Positions 6,047 through 7,618 of a DNA stretch of 7,618 nucleotides are shown here, piece by piece (position 1 is the first letter of the stretch; the number at the start of each line of letters is the position of its first letter). Position numbers and translations under genes: made by a program. The stretch covers positions 620 through 8,237 of the forward strand of contig PMBW01000356.1 in assembly GCA_003153075.1 (NCBI GenBank). Reading direction: 5' to 3'. The DNA is from Dehalococcoidia bacterium. Its GTDB lineage: Bacteria; Chloroflexota; Dehalococcoidia; Dehalococcoidales; Fen-1064. The notes under the pieces were generated by a model. That model searched no databases and was not told where the DNA came from. It saw only the letters and a list, made by a program, of their open reading frames with translations.

Positions 6047-7012
6047 TTGAAAACGGTAAATACAGTACTCGGACCGCTGGATACAGCAAAAATCGGCTTT
6101 GCGCTGATGCACGATCATGTAATGGGAGCCAGCGGCGGCATTCCGCAAGTCTACCCGGAGCTGCTGGGAAAAGATTACAAAGAACGCCTGGTGAAAGGGC
6201 TGACGGCCGCCAAACAGGCCGGTATCTGTACGATCGTGGATGCCGATACCTTCGACCTGGGCAGATCTGTAAAAATACTGGCCGAGGTTTCGCAGCTAAG
6301 CGGCGTTAACATCATTTGCTGCAGCGGCTGGTATATCAATTTACCGCCGTTTCTCGGTTTTTTCACCTCCGATCAATTCGCTCAAATCTTTGCCCGTGAA
6401 GTGCGGGAAGGGATCGAAGGCACTAATATCAAAGCAGGTATCCTTAAATCTGCCTCTGATTTCGGCGGGGTAACCCGTGACAATGAGCTGATATTGCGCG
6501 GGGTAGCCAGAGCCCACGTAATGACCGGCGCGCCGATCATGCTGCACTCTTACGCACCCGATCAGGTCGGCAGACAGCAGATTGCCATCCTGAAAGAAGA
6601 GGGGGTCAATTTAAGGCGCGTAAAAATCGACCACCTGCCGGATACCACCGATATGGAATATATCACCTGGGTGGCGGAACAAGGATGCTATCTGGGGATG
6701 GATAGATTACCGGGTATCCATGTGCCCCCATTGGTCCGCGTCAGCGCAGAAGGGCGCGTAAAGACGATTAAAGCCCTAATCGATGCCGGTTACGGAAACC
6801 GCATCCTGCTTGGTCACGACACATTTTTAGTTTCAACATTTTTCGATACGCTGCCGGCGGCGGCTAAAAAGAAATTAGCCGATGATAATCCTTATGGTTT
6901 CCTCTATATCCATAAATATGTATTGCCGAAACTCCGCGAGCTGGGCGTTTCAGAAAAAACAATAAACGGTATTTGTATCGATAACCCCCGCAATTTCTTC
7001 GAGGGAAACTAA
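6047..7012 (+). CDS. Phosphotriesterase-family metallohydrolase, likely lactonase or ester hydrolase
   Basis: This 321-residue TIM-barrel amidohydrolase has the expected length and every binuclear metal ligand of the phosphotriesterase (PTE) family. These are His22 and His24 (MHDH), Lys134 (GILK, the carbamylated lysine), His167 (MLHSYA), His196 (IDHLPDTTD) and Asp258 (GHDTF). Family members hydrolyse lactones, including N-acyl-homoserine and sugar lactones, or phosphoesters. Promiscuous phosphotriesterase activity is secondary in most of them. No signal peptide is seen, so it is probably cytoplasmic. Its place after a dehydrogenase and transketolase favours a sugar-lactone or related carbohydrate substrate rather than quorum-sensing signals. 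Translation starts at TTG with GGAG 6 nt upstream, which may keep expression moderate. The stop codon lies inside a short inverted repeat. Confidence 0.92.
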   Translation: MKTVNTVLGPLDTAKIGFALMHDHVMGASGGIPQVYPELLGKDYKERLVKGLTAAKQAGICTIVDADTFDLGRSVKILAEVSQLSGVNIICCSGWYINLPPFLGFFTSDQFAQIFAREVREGIEGTNIKAGILKSASDFGGVTRDNELILRGVARAHVMTGAPIMLHSYAPDQVGRQQIAILKEEGVNLRRVKIDHLPDTTDMEYITWVAEQGCYLGMDRLPGIHVPPLVRVSAEGRVKTIKALIDAGYGNRILLGHDTFLVSTFFDTLPAAAKKKLADDNPYGFLYIHKYVLPKLRELGVSEKTINGICIDNPRNFFEGN

Positions 7013-7028
7013 ACAGATTGGTTTAGTT
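7007..7028 (+). repeat. Inverted repeat across the hydrolase stop codon
   Basis: AACTAAAC (7007-7014) pairs with GTTTAGTT (7021-7028) around AGATTG. The stop codon TAA (7010-7012) lies in the left arm. The stem is AT-rich and no T-run follows, so it is at best a weak 3'-end structure. Confidence 0.35.
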
Positions 7029-7042
7029 GCGTTCTTCTGCGA

Positions 7043-7048
7043 TATAAT
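7043..7048 (+). promoter_or_regulatory. Candidate -10 of a promoter for the phosphofructokinase gene
   Basis: A perfect TATAAT occurs 50 nt before the GTG start. The only -35-like hexamer, TTGGTT (7018-7023), is 19 bp away and poor. The kinase may therefore have its own activator-dependent promoter or be read through from upstream. Confidence 0.4.
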
Positions 7049-7085
7049 GAAAATTGTGAATTAAGGCCCAATAAGGCCTAAAAAT

Positions 7086-7089
7086 GGAG
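7086..7089 (+). promoter_or_regulatory. Ribosome binding site fixing the GTG start of the kinase
   Basis: GGAG sits 8 nt before GTG at 7098. The ATG at 7084 that overlaps it is out of frame with the kinase. Confidence 0.65.
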
Positions 7090-7097
7090 TATAAAAG

Positions 7098-7618
7098 GTG
7101 TCTAAAAAGATCAAAATTGGTATTCTTACCGGCGGCGGCGACTGCGCAGGTTTAAACTCAGCAGTCAAATGGGTGACCAAAACTGCGCTGGATAGAAAAA
7201 CAGAGCATGAACGGGATTTTCAGTATGAAGTAGTTGGGATCAAAGACGGCTGGAAGGGCCTGTCTTTTACCGATAAAAAAGAACTGGAAGCTAATATGAT
7301 GCCCCTTACCGAAGATGTCGTACGGACATGGGACAGATTCGGCGGGACTTTTCTGGGGACTTCCCGCTTTAATCCCTATAACAGTAAAGATAATACCTCT
7401 AAAACAACTTTAGCTAATATCAAAAACCTCGGCATCGATGTGCTGGTAGCTATCGGGGGCGATGATACTCTCAGCGTCGCGGCCAAGCTGCACAAGGACG
7501 GCGTGCCGGTGGTGGGTATCCCGAAAACAATCGATAAAGACCTGGCCGGAACCGATTATACGCTGGGATTCGAGACCTCGGTAGAAGTGATCACCGATAT
7601 AGTCGATAAATTAAGAAC
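7098..7618 (+). CDS. 6-phosphofructokinase, PPi-type active-site signature (N-terminal part, runs off right edge)
   Basis: The visible 173 residues are the N-terminal portion of a phosphofructokinase, which phosphorylates fructose 6-phosphate at C1. Landmarks are the phosphate-binding GGGDCAGLN (12-20), IGGDDT (119-124) and GIPKTIDKDL (140-149), with TDYTLGFET after it. The second Asp in GGDD and the Lys before TID are the residue pair that, in this family, marks pyrophosphate rather than ATP as donor (ATP enzymes usually have GGDG and PGTID). The residue after the catalytic TID is Lys instead of the common Asn. The start is GTG at 7098, set by GGAG 8 nt upstream. The enzyme may run reversibly with PPi, and such enzymes can also accept sedoheptulose 7-phosphate, which is a transketolase product. 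The C-terminal half is outside the window. Confidence 0.93.
   Translation, partial: MSKKIKIGILTGGGDCAGLNSAVKWVTKTALDRKTEHERDFQYEVVGIKDGWKGLSFTDKKELEANMMPLTEDVVRTWDRFGGTFLGTSRFNPYNSKDNTSKTTLANIKNLGIDVLVAIGGDDTLSVAAKLHKDGVPVVGIPKTIDKDLAGTDYTLGFETSVEVITDIVDKLR

Noticed and set aside
7064..7079. Short AGGCC/GGCCT inverted repeat before the kinase
   Set aside because: The stem is only 5 bp and arises from two copies of a self-complementary motif; there is no support for a riboswitch or terminator.
1..7618. CRISPR array, tRNA/rRNA genes, insertion sequences
   Set aside because: No regularly spaced direct repeats, no tRNA-like cloverleaf or rRNA segments, and no transposase-like frames were seen.

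Overview
The window reads as a catabolic locus from a moderate-GC anaerobic bacterium. Evidence for anaerobic or redox-flexible metabolism is an Fe-S/FMN/FAD reductase of the 2,4-dienoyl-CoA reductase/trimethylamine dehydrogenase family and a phosphofructokinase with pyrophosphate-type active-site residues. The Crp-like fragment, split transketolase and TTG/GTG starts with clear GGAG-type ribosome binding sites would fit Chloroflexota (Dehalococcoidia-like) or a clostridial Firmicute. That placement is an impression from protein flavour and is not proven by the sequence.

Layout, left to right. Positions 1-164 (minus) hold the N-terminal 54 residues of a Crp/Fnr-type regulator that runs off the left edge. 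Positions 165-537 hold its promoter and a compact series of four stem-loops. Positions 538-2499 (minus) encode a 653-residue FMN/4Fe-4S/FAD oxidoreductase. Positions 2500-2768 are a divergent control region: a strong minus-strand promoter and a good plus-strand promoter share one -35 segment, and a perfect 14-bp palindrome lies just downstream of the minus-strand start site.

From 2769 a plus-strand gene series begins: a zinc-dependent medium-chain dehydrogenase, a 70-residue zinc-ribbon protein, and the N- and C-terminal halves of a split transketolase. The last three overlap end to end and are probably translationally coupled. A very stable 16-bp hairpin (5979-6013) then precedes a phosphotriesterase-family metallohydrolase with all expected metal ligands (6047-7012, TTG start). 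After a short gap with its own -10 element comes a phosphofructokinase (7098 to the right edge, GTG start).

A plausible joint role is uptake of an unusual sugar, polyol or sugar acid into central carbon metabolism: oxidation by the dehydrogenase, hydrolysis of a lactone or ester by the phosphotriesterase-like enzyme, two-carbon transfer by the transketolase, and phosphorylation by the kinase. The substrate cannot be read from the sequence. The most interesting points are the shared -35 with the operator-like palindrome, the gene combination (split transketolase, lactonase-like hydrolase, PPi-type phosphofructokinase), the zinc-ribbon gene coupled to the transketolase, and the insertion in the transketolase N subunit.
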